Part shown: positions 47,878-58,144 of the stretch, piece by piece | Layout of the letters: every line of letters begins with the position of its first letter | Position numbering within the stretch: the first letter of the stretch is position 1 | Source: Paracoccaceae bacterium | Lineage (GTDB): Bacteria > Pseudomonadota > Alphaproteobacteria > Rhodobacterales > Rhodobacteraceae | DNA length: 64,000 bases | Assembly (NCBI GenBank): GCA_029244725.1 | Contig: JAQWQJ010000089.1 | Location: 1-64,000 of the forward strand | Direction: 5' to 3' | The notes under the pieces: generated by a model | What the model saw: only the letters and a program-made list of their open reading frames with translations | What the model was told of the DNA's origin: nothing | The model's database searches: none | Translations under genes and position numbers: made by a program

Positions 47878-47960
47878 TGATTAGGTCCCCTGTTGACCCC
47901 GCCAAGCAAGCAAGTAGTCTCTGCCAGCTTGTAGCGCAACACGATCAAAGGGGAAAGAAT

Positions 47961-48833
47961 ATGACGAAGGTGGCATTTCTCGGGCTGGGTGTGATGGGAT
48001 ATCCCATGGCGGGCCATTTGGCAGCCGCAGGACATGAGGTTACGGTTTATAATCGTACGACATCAAAGTCAGAAGCATGGGTTGCGCAGCATGGTGGAAG
48101 CTTTAAAGCGACACCAGCTGAGGCCGCTAAAGACGCCGAGATTGTCTTTGCCTGTGTTGGCAACGATGACGATCTTCGATCAGTGTGCGTTGGTGAAACT
48201 GGTGCTTTTGCAGGTATGGATGCGGGCACAATTTTTGTGGATCACACCACCGTATCCGCCAAAGTAACAAATGAACTTTATGCCGTTGGTCAGTCCGAAG
48301 GCATCCAATATGTAGACGCCCCAATTTCAGGTGGTCAAGCTGGCGCGGAAAATGGCGTGCTGTCTGTCATGTGCGGCGGCGATCTGGATGCCTATCAATC
48401 TGCTGAACCAATTATGGGCGTTTATTCGCGCATTTGTCGTCGCATCGGTGAAAGCGGCGCGGGTCAAAAGACCAAAATGTGCAATCAAATTGCCATCGCC
48501 GGATTGGTGCAGGGCCTGTCCGAGGCTCTACACTTTGCTGAAAAAGCAGGGCTAAATGGCCGAGACGTGGTTGAGGTAATAAGTCAGGGCGCAGCCGGAA
48601 GTTGGCAAATGGCAAACCGTTATGAAACTATGATTGATGATCATTTTGAACATGGGTTCGCGGTTGACTGGATGCGAAAGGATCTTGGGATTTGCCTATC
48701 CACTGCTGACGAAACTGGCGCTAGTCTGCCGGTGACCGCGTTGGTCGATCAGTTTTACAAGGACGTCCAGAAAATGGGCGGAGGTCGTTGGGACACGTCG
48801 AGCCTATTCAAACGTCTGCGAGAGTCCGGTTAA
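47961..48833 (+). CDS. 3-Hydroxyisobutyrate dehydrogenase-family oxidoreductase
   Basis: A 290-residue beta-hydroxyacid dehydrogenase. The N-terminal NAD-binding motif is FLGLGVMGYPMAGHL; the substrate loop is DAPISGGQAGAENGVLSVM; the catalytic lysine is in GAGQKTKMCNQ. ATG 47961 is supported by AAAGGGGAAAG just upstream, while the open frame reaches back to 47877. Substrates in the family include 3-hydroxyisobutyrate, tartronate semialdehyde and succinic semialdehyde. No neighbouring valine pathway genes help to choose. A terminator follows. Confidence 0.88.
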   Translation: MTKVAFLGLGVMGYPMAGHLAAAGHEVTVYNRTTSKSEAWVAQHGGSFKATPAEAAKDAEIVFACVGNDDDLRSVCVGETGAFAGMDAGTIFVDHTTVSAKVTNELYAVGQSEGIQYVDAPISGGQAGAENGVLSVMCGGDLDAYQSAEPIMGVYSRICRRIGESGAGQKTKMCNQIAIAGLVQGLSEALHFAEKAGLNGRDVVEVISQGAAGSWQMANRYETMIDDHFEHGFAVDWMRKDLGICLSTADETGASLPVTALVDQFYKDVQKMGGGRWDTSSLFKRLRESG

Positions 48834-48838
48834 ACGAA

Positions 48839-48870
48839 AAATGCCGTGACCATTTCTGATCACGGCATTT
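48839..48870. terminator. Two-way terminator between dehydrogenase and SYLF genes
   Basis: AAATGCCGTGA (48839-48849) pairs perfectly with TCACGGCATTT (48860-48870) around a ten-base loop. A and T runs on both sides let it stop transcription from both convergent genes. Confidence 0.85.
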
Positions 48871-48891
48871 GAAATTCGGTTCAACCGTCTT

Positions 48892-49455
48892 TTATGGAAT
48901 GATGCGAGTGTATTTTGCACCTTCGACAGTGGCACCAATTCGGACACCTGCCTGTCCAAAGACCATTGCCAATATAGGCTCAGTTATCGTGTTGGTGTCA
49001 GCCTTGAATGAGTCACCTTCGTTCTGGAAGACATACTCTAGATCAGCACCTGCGACGTAGCCCGAAGAGCGGCGGAAATCCGCCAGCGATTCTTCGGTCA
49101 TGAAGAACAAGGTGTGTGCGTATTGCTGTGCGCCAAACTGGAAGCCAGCACTGGCTTGAGTGATCGAGTAATAGTCAACCGTTACATCGCCTACACGAAG
49201 TACGCCTCGGCCATAGGCAGCGCCAAGACCGACACCGGCTTCGGTGATTAGTGGCATGACAAGGACGCCTGCCGCTTTGTCGGCGATGTCACGTGTGGAT
49301 GGGTAGGTGTTATATAGATAGCTAAGGGTCTGATCGGCCCTTGCATCAATGGTCGGAGCGCCGTTGCTGCCAACGCCGTTACCGCATGCTGCTACTGTGG
49401 CCAACGCTGCTGCGCCTAGACCAAAAGTTACAAGTCGTCTGGTTATGTTTTTCAT
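48892..49455 (-). CDS. SYLF-domain (YSC84-like) lipoprotein
   Basis: A 187-residue exported protein with a lipobox near residue 23 (TVAACGN). The mature part is a SYLF/YSC84 domain, known as a lipid-binding fold: AAGVLVMPLITEAGVGLGAAYGRGVLRV, FQFGAQQYAHTLFFMTEE and a C-terminal GVRIGATVEGAKYTRI. ATG 49455 removes 31 upstream residues that would block export. It lies 100 bases after hemB on the same strand. The biological role is unknown, though a cell-envelope role is likely. Confidence 0.85.
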   Translation of the reverse strand: MKNITRRLVTFGLGAAALATVAACGNGVGSNGAPTIDARADQTLSYLYNTYPSTRDIADKAAGVLVMPLITEAGVGLGAAYGRGVLRVGDVTVDYYSITQASAGFQFGAQQYAHTLFFMTEESLADFRRSSGYVAGADLEYVFQNEGDSFKADTNTITEPILAMVFGQAGVRIGATVEGAKYTRIIP

Positions 49456-49554
49456 AATATAGCCTGTTTTGCCGCCGTTCACGCCAAGTACATTGCCCAG
49501 CGTTGATCTGGCGCAACCATACGGTATTCCGCGCAAAGTGTCACGCACGAAGGT

Positions 49555-50583
<1,029 letters not shown>

Positions 50584-50675
50584 TCAGCGGCCCAAAGTAA
50601 TCAAACGCTGGGCAAGCGGTTTGATGCAGGCTAATACCTTCCCATTGGATTGAAAAGCACAGACGGAAGCCGACA

Positions 50676-51167
50676 TTGGACCTTTTTAGACTGATTGAAA
50701 CCAATTCTTTTTCGAGCGTTTGGTTTTGGATCCTGACTGCTGTCGCATGGTCCTCGGCTAGCCATTGGATTTTGGGCGTTCCATCTGATCTTGTGCAACG
50801 CGCGCGCAACGAAGGCGGCGAAGTGCAGGACCGTGTCCAGCAGCTGTTACGCATCAATATTGCACGGATCAAAAACATCCAAAAAACGGCTGGCCTAGCA
50901 ATGTCAACTCTGGTCAGTTTTTTCCTAACTGGATGCTTGTTACTGGGGTTTGTTTATAGGATTGAGTTCTTTCAAGCCGTATTTTTGCTGACCTTCCCGA
51001 TGGTCTTCGTTGGTTGGTTCTCGCTTCGAACTGCGCGCAAAATTGACGCTGAGATGCCAGAGGGCGAAGAGCTCTATAAAATCTTTCGTCGCTTACGCCT
51101 GACCATTCAGTTTATCGGTCTTTTTTCAATCACGATTACATCGATGTGGGCATGCTTTACGTCATAA
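50676..51167 (+). CDS. Membrane protein of the Rhodobacteraceae 'component of SufBCD complex' type
   Basis: A 163-residue protein with three or four hydrophobic segments (about 15-33, 72-95, 97-115 and 140-160). The start SSVWFWILTAVAWSSASHWILGVPSDLVQRAR matches a family that is annotated in Rhodobacteraceae as a component of a SufBCD complex. I know no experiment behind that name, and no suf genes are near. The start is TTG 50676 with GGAAG six bases upstream. It is followed by mfd 74 bases later. Confidence 0.7.
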   Translation: MDLFRLIETNSFSSVWFWILTAVAWSSASHWILGVPSDLVQRARNEGGEVQDRVQQLLRINIARIKNIQKTAGLAMSTLVSFFLTGCLLLGFVYRIEFFQAVFLLTFPMVFVGWFSLRTARKIDAEMPEGEELYKIFRRLRLTIQFIGLFSITITSMWACFTS

Positions 51168-51241
51168 CGGTTTCGAGTTTCCCTTGGACGTAAGCTGAGG
51201 TAAATGAACGCTCTGTTTCGTTAAAGTTTGACCGGTGACTG

Positions 51242-54200
51242 ATGTCTAATCCTACAAAAATAACAGTCGGCGGCGCGCCTGAGGGCTTAGACGCTAGGCT
51301 CATCCTTGATGAAATGGAGAAATCCAACGCCCCAGTGTGCCACATCGCGCGGGATGCAAGTAGATTGGCAGCAATTCAGGAAACGCTGGCACTTTTCGCG
51401 CCTGACGTTCCAGTGTTCATTTTTCCGGGTTGGGACTGTGTGCCCTATGATCGGGTTTCGCCTAACGCTGATATTTCTGCGGCGCGTATGGCCTGTTTGG
51501 CGTCTCTCGTTCATGGAATGCCCAAGCGCTATGTGTTGCTTACAACTCTGAACGCAGCAACCCAGCGGGTTCCAGCACGCACCATTTTAAAGTCTGCCGC
51601 ATTCTCAGCCTTTGTCGGAGAGCGTCTGGACGAAAAGGCGCTAAGGGGTTTCCTCGTTCGCATGGGTTTCGCGCAAAGCCCCACGGTGATGGAACCCGGT
51701 GACTATGCCATTCGCGGCGGGATCATTGATATCTTCCCACCCGGCGATACCGGTCCTGTGCGGCTCGATATGTTCGGCGATATCCTAGATGGCATTCGAA
51801 AGTTCGATGCGGGCACGCAGATGACCACCGACAAGTTGGATTCAATCGAGTTGGCTCCGGTTTCAGAAGTTATCCTAGATGACGCAGCTATCACGCGGTT
51901 CCGTCAATCTTACCGGATAGAGTTTGGCGCCGCTGGCACGGATTATCCGCTTTATGAATCCGTCAGCGCGGGCAAAAAATACCAAGGTGTCGAGCATTGG
52001 ATGCCGTTTTTCCACGACAAGCTGGAAACACTGTTTGATTACATCCCCGGCGCATCGCTGACGCTCGACGATCAGTCAACGCCGATAAGACTTGCCCGCT
52101 GGGAAAGCGTTGAGGATCAGTACGAAACACGCAGCCATGCTTTGACTCAAAAAGGCCGTATGGGATCGATTTATAAACCGGTGCCTCCAGAACTGTTGTA
52201 CCTTACGGATGAAGCTTGGGAACAAGCAATTGCCGCTCACCGTGTTTTGCAATTTACGCCACTACCCATGCCAAGTGGACCGGGTGTTATTGATGCTGGT
52301 GGGCGCATTGGGCGGAACTTCTCGCCTGAGCGTCAGCAGGAAAGCATAAGCCTTTTTGGCGCGCTTGCCTCTCATTTGAAAACTCGGTTGCAAAAAGGTC
52401 CCGTTGTCGTCGCAAGCTATTCTGAGGGTGCTCGGGAACGACTGACTGGACTAATCGAAGACGAAGGCTTGGCGGAAGTTATTCCTATCCGCGACTTTCG
52501 CTCAGTGGGTAAACGTGGCCTTCACCTAATCGTTTGGGGTCTAGAGCACGGTTTTCAGACAGACAACCTTACCGTCATTTCTGAACAAGATGTTCTTGGT
52601 GACCGCCTAATTCGTGCACCGCGCAAAAAACGACGCGCGGAAAACTTCTTGACCGAAGCACAATCGTTGTCACCCCGAGATTTGGTCGTGCATGTGGACC
52701 ATGGCATCGGTCGATATTTAGGAATGGAAGTCATCACGGCATTAGGGGCTGCGCATGAATGCCTCTTGCTAGAATACGCTGATAGTTCAAAGCTTTACCT
52801 ACCGGTTGAGAACATTGAACTGCTATCCCGATATGGCCACGAAGAAGGCCTACTTGATAAATTGGGTGGCGGCGCGTGGCAGGCAAAGAAAGCCAAGCTC
52901 AAACAACGTATTCGCGATATGGCCGATCGTCTGATCCGAATTGCCGCTGAACGGGCTCTGCGCAAAGCGCCCGTCTTGGACCCTCCTATTGGGATGTGGG
53001 AAAGTTTCCTGACCCGTTTTCCTTATCAGGAAACAGACGATCAGCTGGGCGCGATCAGTGACGTATTAGATGACATGTCGTCAGGCCAGCCGATGGATAG
53101 ATTGGTTTGTGGCGACGTTGGTTTTGGCAAGACAGAAGTCGCTCTCAGGGCCGCGTTTGTTGCAGCCATGTCAGGCGTTCAAGTCGCCGTCATTGCACCG
53201 ACGACGTTATTGGCCCGACAGCACGCAAAGGGGTTTGCTGAACGTTTTCGTGGCTTCCCTTTGGAGGTCCGCCAGCTGTCCCGTTTTGTTTCAACGAAAG
53301 AGGCTAACGCCACACGCGACGGTCTTTCGCGTGGAACTGTGGACATCGTTATCGGCACCCACGCTCTGCTGGCCAAAAGCATCCGTTTTAAAGATCTCGG
53401 GCTTCTTATCGTGGATGAAGAGCAGCACTTTGGCGTGACGCATAAAGAACGTCTTAAGCAAATGCGCAGCGACATTCATGTTCTTACGTTGACCGCGACA
53501 CCGATCCCTCGGACCTTGCAATTGTCACTGAGCGGCGTTCGCGACCTTTCAATTATCGGCACTCCGCCCATCGACCGCTTGGCAATCCGTACATATGTCA
53601 GCGAATTTGACGCTGTTACAATTCGCGAGGCATTGTTGCGCGAACATTACCGCGGTGGGCAAAGTTTCTTTGTTGTTCCGCGCATTAGCGATCTTCCAGA
53701 GATTGAGGATTTTCTAAAAGAGCAATTGCCAGAACTTACGTATGTCGTTGCACACGGCCAAATGGCTGCGGGTGAATTGGACGATCGTATGAATGCATTT
53801 TACGACGGCAAATTCGACGTTTTGCTTGCAACTACGATTGTAGAATCCGGCTTGGATATCCCCACGGCCAATACAATGATCGTGCACCGTGCGGATATGT
53901 TTGGGCTATCGCAGCTCTATCAAATACGTGGTCGCGTAGGGCGGTCAAAAACCCGTGCTTATGCATATTTGACGACGAAGCCCCGTGCTAAACTGACCAC
54001 GACAGCAGAAAAACGTCTTCGGGTGCTTGGTTCTCTTGATACGCTTGGGGCTGGTTTTACGCTGGCGTCGCAAGACCTCGACATTCGTGGTGCGGGCAAT
54101 TTGCTGGGCGAAGAGCAATCAGGCCAAATGCGCGATGTTGGCTATGAATTGTACCAATCCATGCTTGAGGAAGCGATCGCGAAAATCAGGGCCGGCGGAA

Positions 54201-54685
54201 TGGAAGGCTTGTCTGAAGTTGACGATCATTGGGCCCCTCAGATCAATCTGGGTGTCGCTGTGTTAATCCCCGAGGTCTACGTTCCAGATTTGGACGTTCG
54301 TTTGGGTCTCTATCGACGCCTCTCATCGCTTTCAACGAAGGTCGAGTTGGAAGGATTTGCAGCCGAATTAATTGATCGCTTTGGAAAGCTGCCCAAGGAA
54401 GTGAACACGCTGCTACTGGTCGTACGTATCAAAGCCATGTGCAAAAAGGCAGGCATCGCGAAATTGGACGGCGGTCCCAAGGGTGCAACCATTCAATTCC
54501 ACAACGATAAATTTGCTTCGCCCGATGGATTGGTGACATTCATCAAAGATCAACGCGGATTGGCAAAGGTCAAAGACAACAAAATTGTTGTTCGGCGGGA
54601 TTGGAAAAAAGATAGCGATAAGATCAAAGGCGCATTCGCTATTGCGCGCGATCTTGCGGAAAAGGCAATCGCAGCCAAAAAGTAA
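51242..54685 (+). CDS. mfd: Transcription-repair coupling factor
   Basis: DNA translocase that removes stalled RNA polymerase and brings in UvrA, 1147 residues. Visible parts are the UvrB-like N-terminal domain (GWDCVPYDRVSPN, AIRGGIIDIFPPG), the RNA polymerase-interaction domain (RDLVVHVDHGIGRYLGM), and the RecG-type helicase core with GDVGFGKTEVALRAAF, DEEQHFGV and RGRVGRSKTRAYAYL. The C-terminal domain ends at about 1140. Length and domain order are normal. Thirteen bases separate its stop from the convergent K+ channel gene. Confidence 0.98.
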   Translation: MSNPTKITVGGAPEGLDARLILDEMEKSNAPVCHIARDASRLAAIQETLALFAPDVPVFIFPGWDCVPYDRVSPNADISAARMACLASLVHGMPKRYVLLTTLNAATQRVPARTILKSAAFSAFVGERLDEKALRGFLVRMGFAQSPTVMEPGDYAIRGGIIDIFPPGDTGPVRLDMFGDILDGIRKFDAGTQMTTDKLDSIELAPVSEVILDDAAITRFRQSYRIEFGAAGTDYPLYESVSAGKKYQGVEHWMPFFHDKLETLFDYIPGASLTLDDQSTPIRLARWESVEDQYETRSHALTQKGRMGSIYKPVPPELLYLTDEAWEQAIAAHRVLQFTPLPMPSGPGVIDAGGRIGRNFSPERQQESISLFGALASHLKTRLQKGPVVVASYSEGARERLTGLIEDEGLAEVIPIRDFRSVGKRGLHLIVWGLEHGFQTDNLTVISEQDVLGDRLIRAPRKKRRAENFLTEAQSLSPRDLVVHVDHGIGRYLGMEVITALGAAHECLLLEYADSSKLYLPVENIELLSRYGHEEGLLDKLGGGAWQAKKAKLKQRIRDMADRLIRIAAERALRKAPVLDPPIGMWESFLTRFPYQETDDQLGAISDVLDDMSSGQPMDRLVCGDVGFGKTEVALRAAFVAAMSGVQVAVIAPTTLLARQHAKGFAERFRGFPLEVRQLSRFVSTKEANATRDGLSRGTVDIVIGTHALLAKSIRFKDLGLLIVDEEQHFGVTHKERLKQMRSDIHVLTLTATPIPRTLQLSLSGVRDLSIIGTPPIDRLAIRTYVSEFDAVTIREALLREHYRGGQSFFVVPRISDLPEIEDFLKEQLPELTYVVAHGQMAAGELDDRMNAFYDGKFDVLLATTIVESGLDIPTANTMIVHRADMFGLSQLYQIRGRVGRSKTRAYAYLTTKPRAKLTTTAEKRLRVLGSLDTLGAGFTLASQDLDIRGAGNLLGEEQSGQMRDVGYELYQSMLEEAIAKIRAGGMEGLSEVDDHWAPQINLGVAVLIPEVYVPDLDVRLGLYRRLSSLSTKVELEGFAAELIDRFGKLPKEVNTLLLVVRIKAMCKKAGIAKLDGGPKGATIQFHNDKFASPDGLVTFIKDQRGLAKVKDNKIVVRRDWKKDSDKIKGAFAIARDLAEKAIAAKK

Positions 54686-54698
54686 AAAAAACAAAGGG

Positions 54699-55061
54699 TT
54701 AGTCGGCGTCTTCGTCTGACCCCGGCGCATCAATATTGGCCGGTTTCTCATGTCCCTTTTTGCCCAATCCAGCGATCAGCCATTCCGTATGCTCTTCACG
54801 TTTGCGCATGGCAAATATGCCGAACTGTTGGATCGCGACTGCAAACACGCCAAGCCCTAAGAAGATGAATACGGTCGTCCCTATCTTGCCAATGGCCGTT
54901 GCTGGCACAAGGCTGCCGTAACCCACGGTCGAAAGAGTGATAACCGTGAAGAAGTAGCTATCCAGCCAGCTCCACTCTTCGACCGCGTGGAAAAAGATTG
55001 TACCAGCGACGACAATAAGCGCCAAAGTCGCAAAGACAGTTAGGAACTTATACACATTCAT
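54699..55061 (-). CDS. Small two-helix potassium channel
   Basis: A 120-residue ion channel subunit with two membrane helices (about 5-25 and 58-85) and the potassium filter TVGYG in the loop between them. It lacks the cytoplasmic RCK domain of larger bacterial channels. The hydrophilic tail (from about 90) is charged and ends DAPGSDEDAD. It overlaps the DsbA-like gene by four bases, so the two are co-translated. An ungated K+ leak or a role with Trk in osmotic control is likely but not shown. Confidence 0.88.
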   Translation of the reverse strand: MNVYKFLTVFATLALIVVAGTIFFHAVEEWSWLDSYFFTVITLSTVGYGSLVPATAIGKIGTTVFIFLGLGVFAVAIQQFGIFAMRKREEHTEWLIAGLGKKGHEKPANIDAPGSDEDAD

Positions 55062-55699
55062 TGCAGAGGTGCGTCCGTGCCAGTGTATTCATCAATGACA
55101 TTTATCCATAGATCCGCTGCCTGAGCGCCAGGAACTGCGTGTTGACCGGCCACGATAAAGGTTGGGACTGAGTTAACACCCATTTTTCGGGCCTCTGCGT
55201 CGCGTTCCTTGATACTTTCTAAATCGGTATCGGAATTCAGCATTTTCAGGATAGCTGCGGCATCCATACCCATACTATCTGCAATATCAGCAAGAGTTTC
55301 TATTTCGCCGATGTCGCGACCTTCCATAAAGTAAGCACGGAACAAAGCATCAACCGTGTCGTATTGTTTACCTTCAAATCCTGACCAGTGAATAAGCCGA
55401 TGAGCATTCAAAGTATTAGGCGTGCGTTCAATTGAACCAAAATCTAGCGTCAAACCGGCCTCTTCCGCGTGTCTTGCAATGTCAGAGTAAACATCAATTG
55501 CCCCGCGCTTGCCACCAAATTTGGCTTCTAGATAGGCCCGTCTGTCCATTCCCTCTGAGGGCATTTCTGGGTTCAATTGGAAAGGATGCCACTGAATTTC
55601 GAAAGGATGGTTAGGACGCAGTGTCATCGCATCTTCAAGACGTTTTTTACCAATAAAGCACCAAGGGCAAATCGGATCAGAGAGGATATCAAGTCTCAT
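55058..55699 (-). CDS. DsbA-family oxidoreductase (FrnE-like)
   Basis: A 213-residue cytoplasmic thioredoxin-fold protein. The N-terminus reads DILSDPICPWCFIGKKRLEDAM with the CPWC active site, and the C-terminal part has GVNSVPTFIVAGQHAVPGAQ with the cis-proline loop. No signal peptide is present, so it belongs to the FrnE group and not to periplasmic DsbA. It overlaps the acyl-CoA ligase gene by eleven bases and the K+ channel gene by four, forming a three-gene operon. The natural substrate is unknown. Confidence 0.9.
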   Translation of the reverse strand: MRLDILSDPICPWCFIGKKRLEDAMTLRPNHPFEIQWHPFQLNPEMPSEGMDRRAYLEAKFGGKRGAIDVYSDIARHAEEAGLTLDFGSIERTPNTLNAHRLIHWSGFEGKQYDTVDALFRAYFMEGRDIGEIETLADIADSMGMDAAAILKMLNSDTDLESIKERDAEARKMGVNSVPTFIVAGQHAVPGAQAADLWINVIDEYTGTDAPLQ

Positions 55700-57209
55700 T
55701 AGTTTTCGCGTCCAATACTAACTTTTTTCGTTGCAGCTTGTTGTTGGCTCCGCGGGGCAGGGCGTCAACGCGCTGATAAATACGCGGTTGCTTGTAGCGT
55801 GCAAGTTTGTCGGCGACAAACACTTGCAACACATCCTTGGCTATAGGTTCGCGCGAAGTGTAAAAAGCGGCGATAATTCGCACATCTTCTTTAATCTCAA
55901 CATCGCGCACGGCAATCTCTAAAATGTCTGGATGCGTTTGAAGAACGGTTTCAACTTCAAGCGGCGACACACGGAAACCTCCTGCATTCATCATGTCGTC
56001 AGCACGCGCATGGTAAGATATGCTGCAGTCTTCATGCATGATCCCAAGGTCGCCAGTAAGGAACCATTCGCCTTTAAACTTAGCTTTGGTTTCCTCGGGC
56101 GCATTTAGATAGCCAAGCATAAGGCCCGGGTCTCGGTTTGAGACTGCAATCTGGCCAACCTGTCCGATAGGCAGCGGTCCAGAATCACCAATGATTGCAA
56201 CGCGCCGACCAGTTTGCGGGGTTCCTAATCGATTGGTCATTGGGTTTATCGGCGAGGCGCTGATAAACGTTGAACATTCTGACATCCCGAGAGCTTCGTG
56301 CAGATGCAATCCGGTCGACTGCTGCCAACGCTCTCGTATATTTTCAGACAGCTTTTCACCTGCGCAAAGTCCATGGCGTAGATGTGTTAAGTCCAGCTTT
56401 TCACCAGACGAAAGCATTTTTCTGTATACGCCCGGTGCAGCAGCAAAGATCGAAACCTCATGCCGCTTCAGTAACTCGGGCAAAGCCAAAGACGCTGTAC
56501 CTTCGTCCAAAACCAAAGACGTTGCACCAACGGACCATGGATCTAACAAACCGGTTCCAAGCGTAAACGACCAATTGAACGCCCCAGCGTGGAGCAGGCG
56601 ATCATTGGTGGATATGCCATACCAGTCATCCCACATCATTTGGCGGGCCCAAATTGCACGATGTGCGTGGGCGACGGGTCTTTGATCCCCTGAAGTTCCG
56701 GACGTAAACAAAATGTACGCCAGGCGATTGGGATCTCCTAAATGAAAGTCAACGGATGGAAGGTTTCGAAAATTGCGAAGGTCGTCTGTCGAAATGTATT
56801 TGCAGTCCAAATCATTCGGACAGTCGACATTTGGATCCACAAGAACGGCGTCCGGTTCCGTCGTCGCCAATATCTTCTCAACCTCATTGCCAGTTAATTG
56901 AGAGGATGTCGGGATAGGAACCAATCCAACAGCAATGGCTCCTAGGTAGGCAATAGGGAAATCAACCGTATTGCCCAATCGCATGAGAACCCGTTGGCCA
57001 GGCTTCAAACCGCACGACAAAAGTCCGTTTCCAGTTCCCAATACAGCGCATTTCAATTGCACGTAGGTCCACTGCGTTGAACCAGACAACCCATGCACCT
57101 CTAACGCGATTTTGTCCGGTGTGTCGTCGGCGTGCTGCAGTACGTATTGCGCCAGATTAAAGTTTTTTGGGCATGGGGGCAGGGCGCCCCGATCAAAGAC
57201 GGATAACAT
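55689..57209 (-). CDS. AMP-dependent acyl-CoA ligase, benzoate-CoA ligase-like
   Basis: Class I adenylate-forming enzyme of about 506 residues, which activates an acid with ATP and joins it to CoA. Core motifs are AYILFTSGTSGDQRPVAHAH, ALGMSECSTFI, EWFLTGDLGIMHEDCSISYHARADDMM and the lysine of NNKLQRKK near the C-terminus. The overall pattern is closest to benzoate- or medium-chain acyl-CoA ligases, but the acid cannot be read from sequence. I prefer ATG 57209 over TTG 57215. An XRE-cupin regulator gene lies divergently 65 bases away and may control it. Confidence 0.87.
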   Translation of the reverse strand: MLSVFDRGALPPCPKNFNLAQYVLQHADDTPDKIALEVHGLSGSTQWTYVQLKCAVLGTGNGLLSCGLKPGQRVLMRLGNTVDFPIAYLGAIAVGLVPIPTSSQLTGNEVEKILATTEPDAVLVDPNVDCPNDLDCKYISTDDLRNFRNLPSVDFHLGDPNRLAYILFTSGTSGDQRPVAHAHRAIWARQMMWDDWYGISTNDRLLHAGAFNWSFTLGTGLLDPWSVGATSLVLDEGTASLALPELLKRHEVSIFAAAPGVYRKMLSSGEKLDLTHLRHGLCAGEKLSENIRERWQQSTGLHLHEALGMSECSTFISASPINPMTNRLGTPQTGRRVAIIGDSGPLPIGQVGQIAVSNRDPGLMLGYLNAPEETKAKFKGEWFLTGDLGIMHEDCSISYHARADDMMNAGGFRVSPLEVETVLQTHPDILEIAVRDVEIKEDVRIIAAFYTSREPIAKDVLQVFVADKLARYKQPRIYQRVDALPRGANNKLQRKKLVLDAKTNET

Positions 57210-57273
57210 AGGCAATTGCTAGGCCGGCCGGTCGCCAGTTGCAAGTTCATGCAGCGCCTTTTAAAACCCGCCC

Positions 57274-57897
57274 ATGAATGACAAGAACCCCAAATCGCTG
57301 ATCTCGATCGCGCGCGCTGAAAGCGAAGACGAGACAATTGAACCGCTAAACTTGGGCGAACGCGTCCGTGAACTGCGTAAAGAACGCAGCTGGACGTTAG
57401 AACAAGCGGCTAATCATGCAGGACTTGCGCGGTCGACCTTATCAAAAATCGAAAATGGGCAAATGTCACCGACGTATGACGCGCTCAAAAAGCTTGCTCT
57501 TGGTCTAGAGATTTCCGTACCGCAATTGTTCACACCCCCCATACGTGATCAAATTAACGGGCGAATGGCCATTACACGCAGTGATGCGGGTAGCAATCAT
57601 GCCACAACGACTTACGAACATGAGCTTCTTGCGGAAAGCATGACGAAGAAGAAAATGCTGCCGTATCGCGCACGTATTCGCGCCCGAGATATCGAAGAAT
57701 TTGACGGATGGGTGCGCCACGATGGTGAAGAATTCTTGTTGGTGCTAACGGGTGTCATCCGTCTGTTCACTGAATTTTACGAACCAATCGAAATGCGTCG
57801 AGGTGACAGCGCCTATTACGACGCTGCCATGGGTCACAATGTAATATCGGTCAGTTCAGAGGACGCTTACATCCTCTGGGTCACCGCATTGAGTTGA
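57274..57897 (+). CDS. XRE-family regulator with C-terminal cupin domain
   Basis: A 207-residue transcription factor. The HTH_3 domain (about 25-80) contains ERVRELRKERSWTLEQAANHAGLARSTLSKIENG. A single cupin domain follows (about 130-200; EEFLLVLTGVIRLFTEFYEPIEMRRGDSAYYDAAMGHNV), which probably binds a small ligand. Proteins of this layout often regulate a neighbouring metabolic gene. Here the divergent acyl-CoA ligase is the likely target, though the common intergenic region is only about 65 bases. Confidence 0.88.
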   Translation: MNDKNPKSLISIARAESEDETIEPLNLGERVRELRKERSWTLEQAANHAGLARSTLSKIENGQMSPTYDALKKLALGLEISVPQLFTPPIRDQINGRMAITRSDAGSNHATTTYEHELLAESMTKKKMLPYRARIRARDIEEFDGWVRHDGEEFLLVLTGVIRLFTEFYEPIEMRRGDSAYYDAAMGHNVISVSSEDAYILWVTALS

Positions 57898-58026
57898 TTA
57901 CTTGAACCAATCGCCGATTGTTTGAACGGTACCTTTAGCGGCGCCGCCGATTGTGCCTGCAGCCATGTTTGCTGGTGTACACGCTGAAAGGCCGATAACG
58001 ACCGCGATAAGTGCGACTATACGCAT
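57898..58026 (-). CDS. Entericidin-like small lipoprotein, copy 1
   Basis: A 42-residue protein: MRIVALIAVVIGLSACTPAN, then a Gly/Ala-rich middle and the end TIGDWFK. The lipobox LSAC at 13-16 marks Cys16 as the lipidated residue. Size and composition match the EcnA/EcnB entericidin family. These are tiny lipoproteins described as a toxin-antidote pair in enterobacteria, though that role is poorly tested elsewhere. ATG 58026 has GGGATGG upstream. The stop touches the stop of the XRE-cupin gene. It follows a related copy by one base. Confidence 0.75.
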   Translation of the reverse strand: MRIVALIAVVIGLSACTPANMAAGTIGGAAKGTVQTIGDWFK

Positions 58027-58027
58027 A

Positions 58028-58144
58028 TTAGAACCATCCCTGAATTGTGCGGGCACCGCCGGAAACATCGCGCCCAAGGCCTTCGATGGTCGAGCACGCT
58101 GAAAGAGACAGTATGCAAGAAAGCAGTAAGAAAAATTTACGCAT
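58028..58144 (-). CDS. Entericidin-like small lipoprotein, copy 2
   Basis: A 38-residue protein: MRKFFLLLSCILSLSACSTI, then EGLGRDVSGGARTIQGWF. The lipobox LSAC places the lipidated cysteine at 17. AGGG lies seven bases before the ATG at 58144. It is one base upstream of the other entericidin-like gene, and both end in a Trp-Phe motif, so they look like a tandem duplication that diverged. They probably share one message. Function as for entericidins is assumed, not shown. Confidence 0.75.
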   Translation of the reverse strand: MRKFFLLLSCILSLSACSTIEGLGRDVSGGARTIQGWF

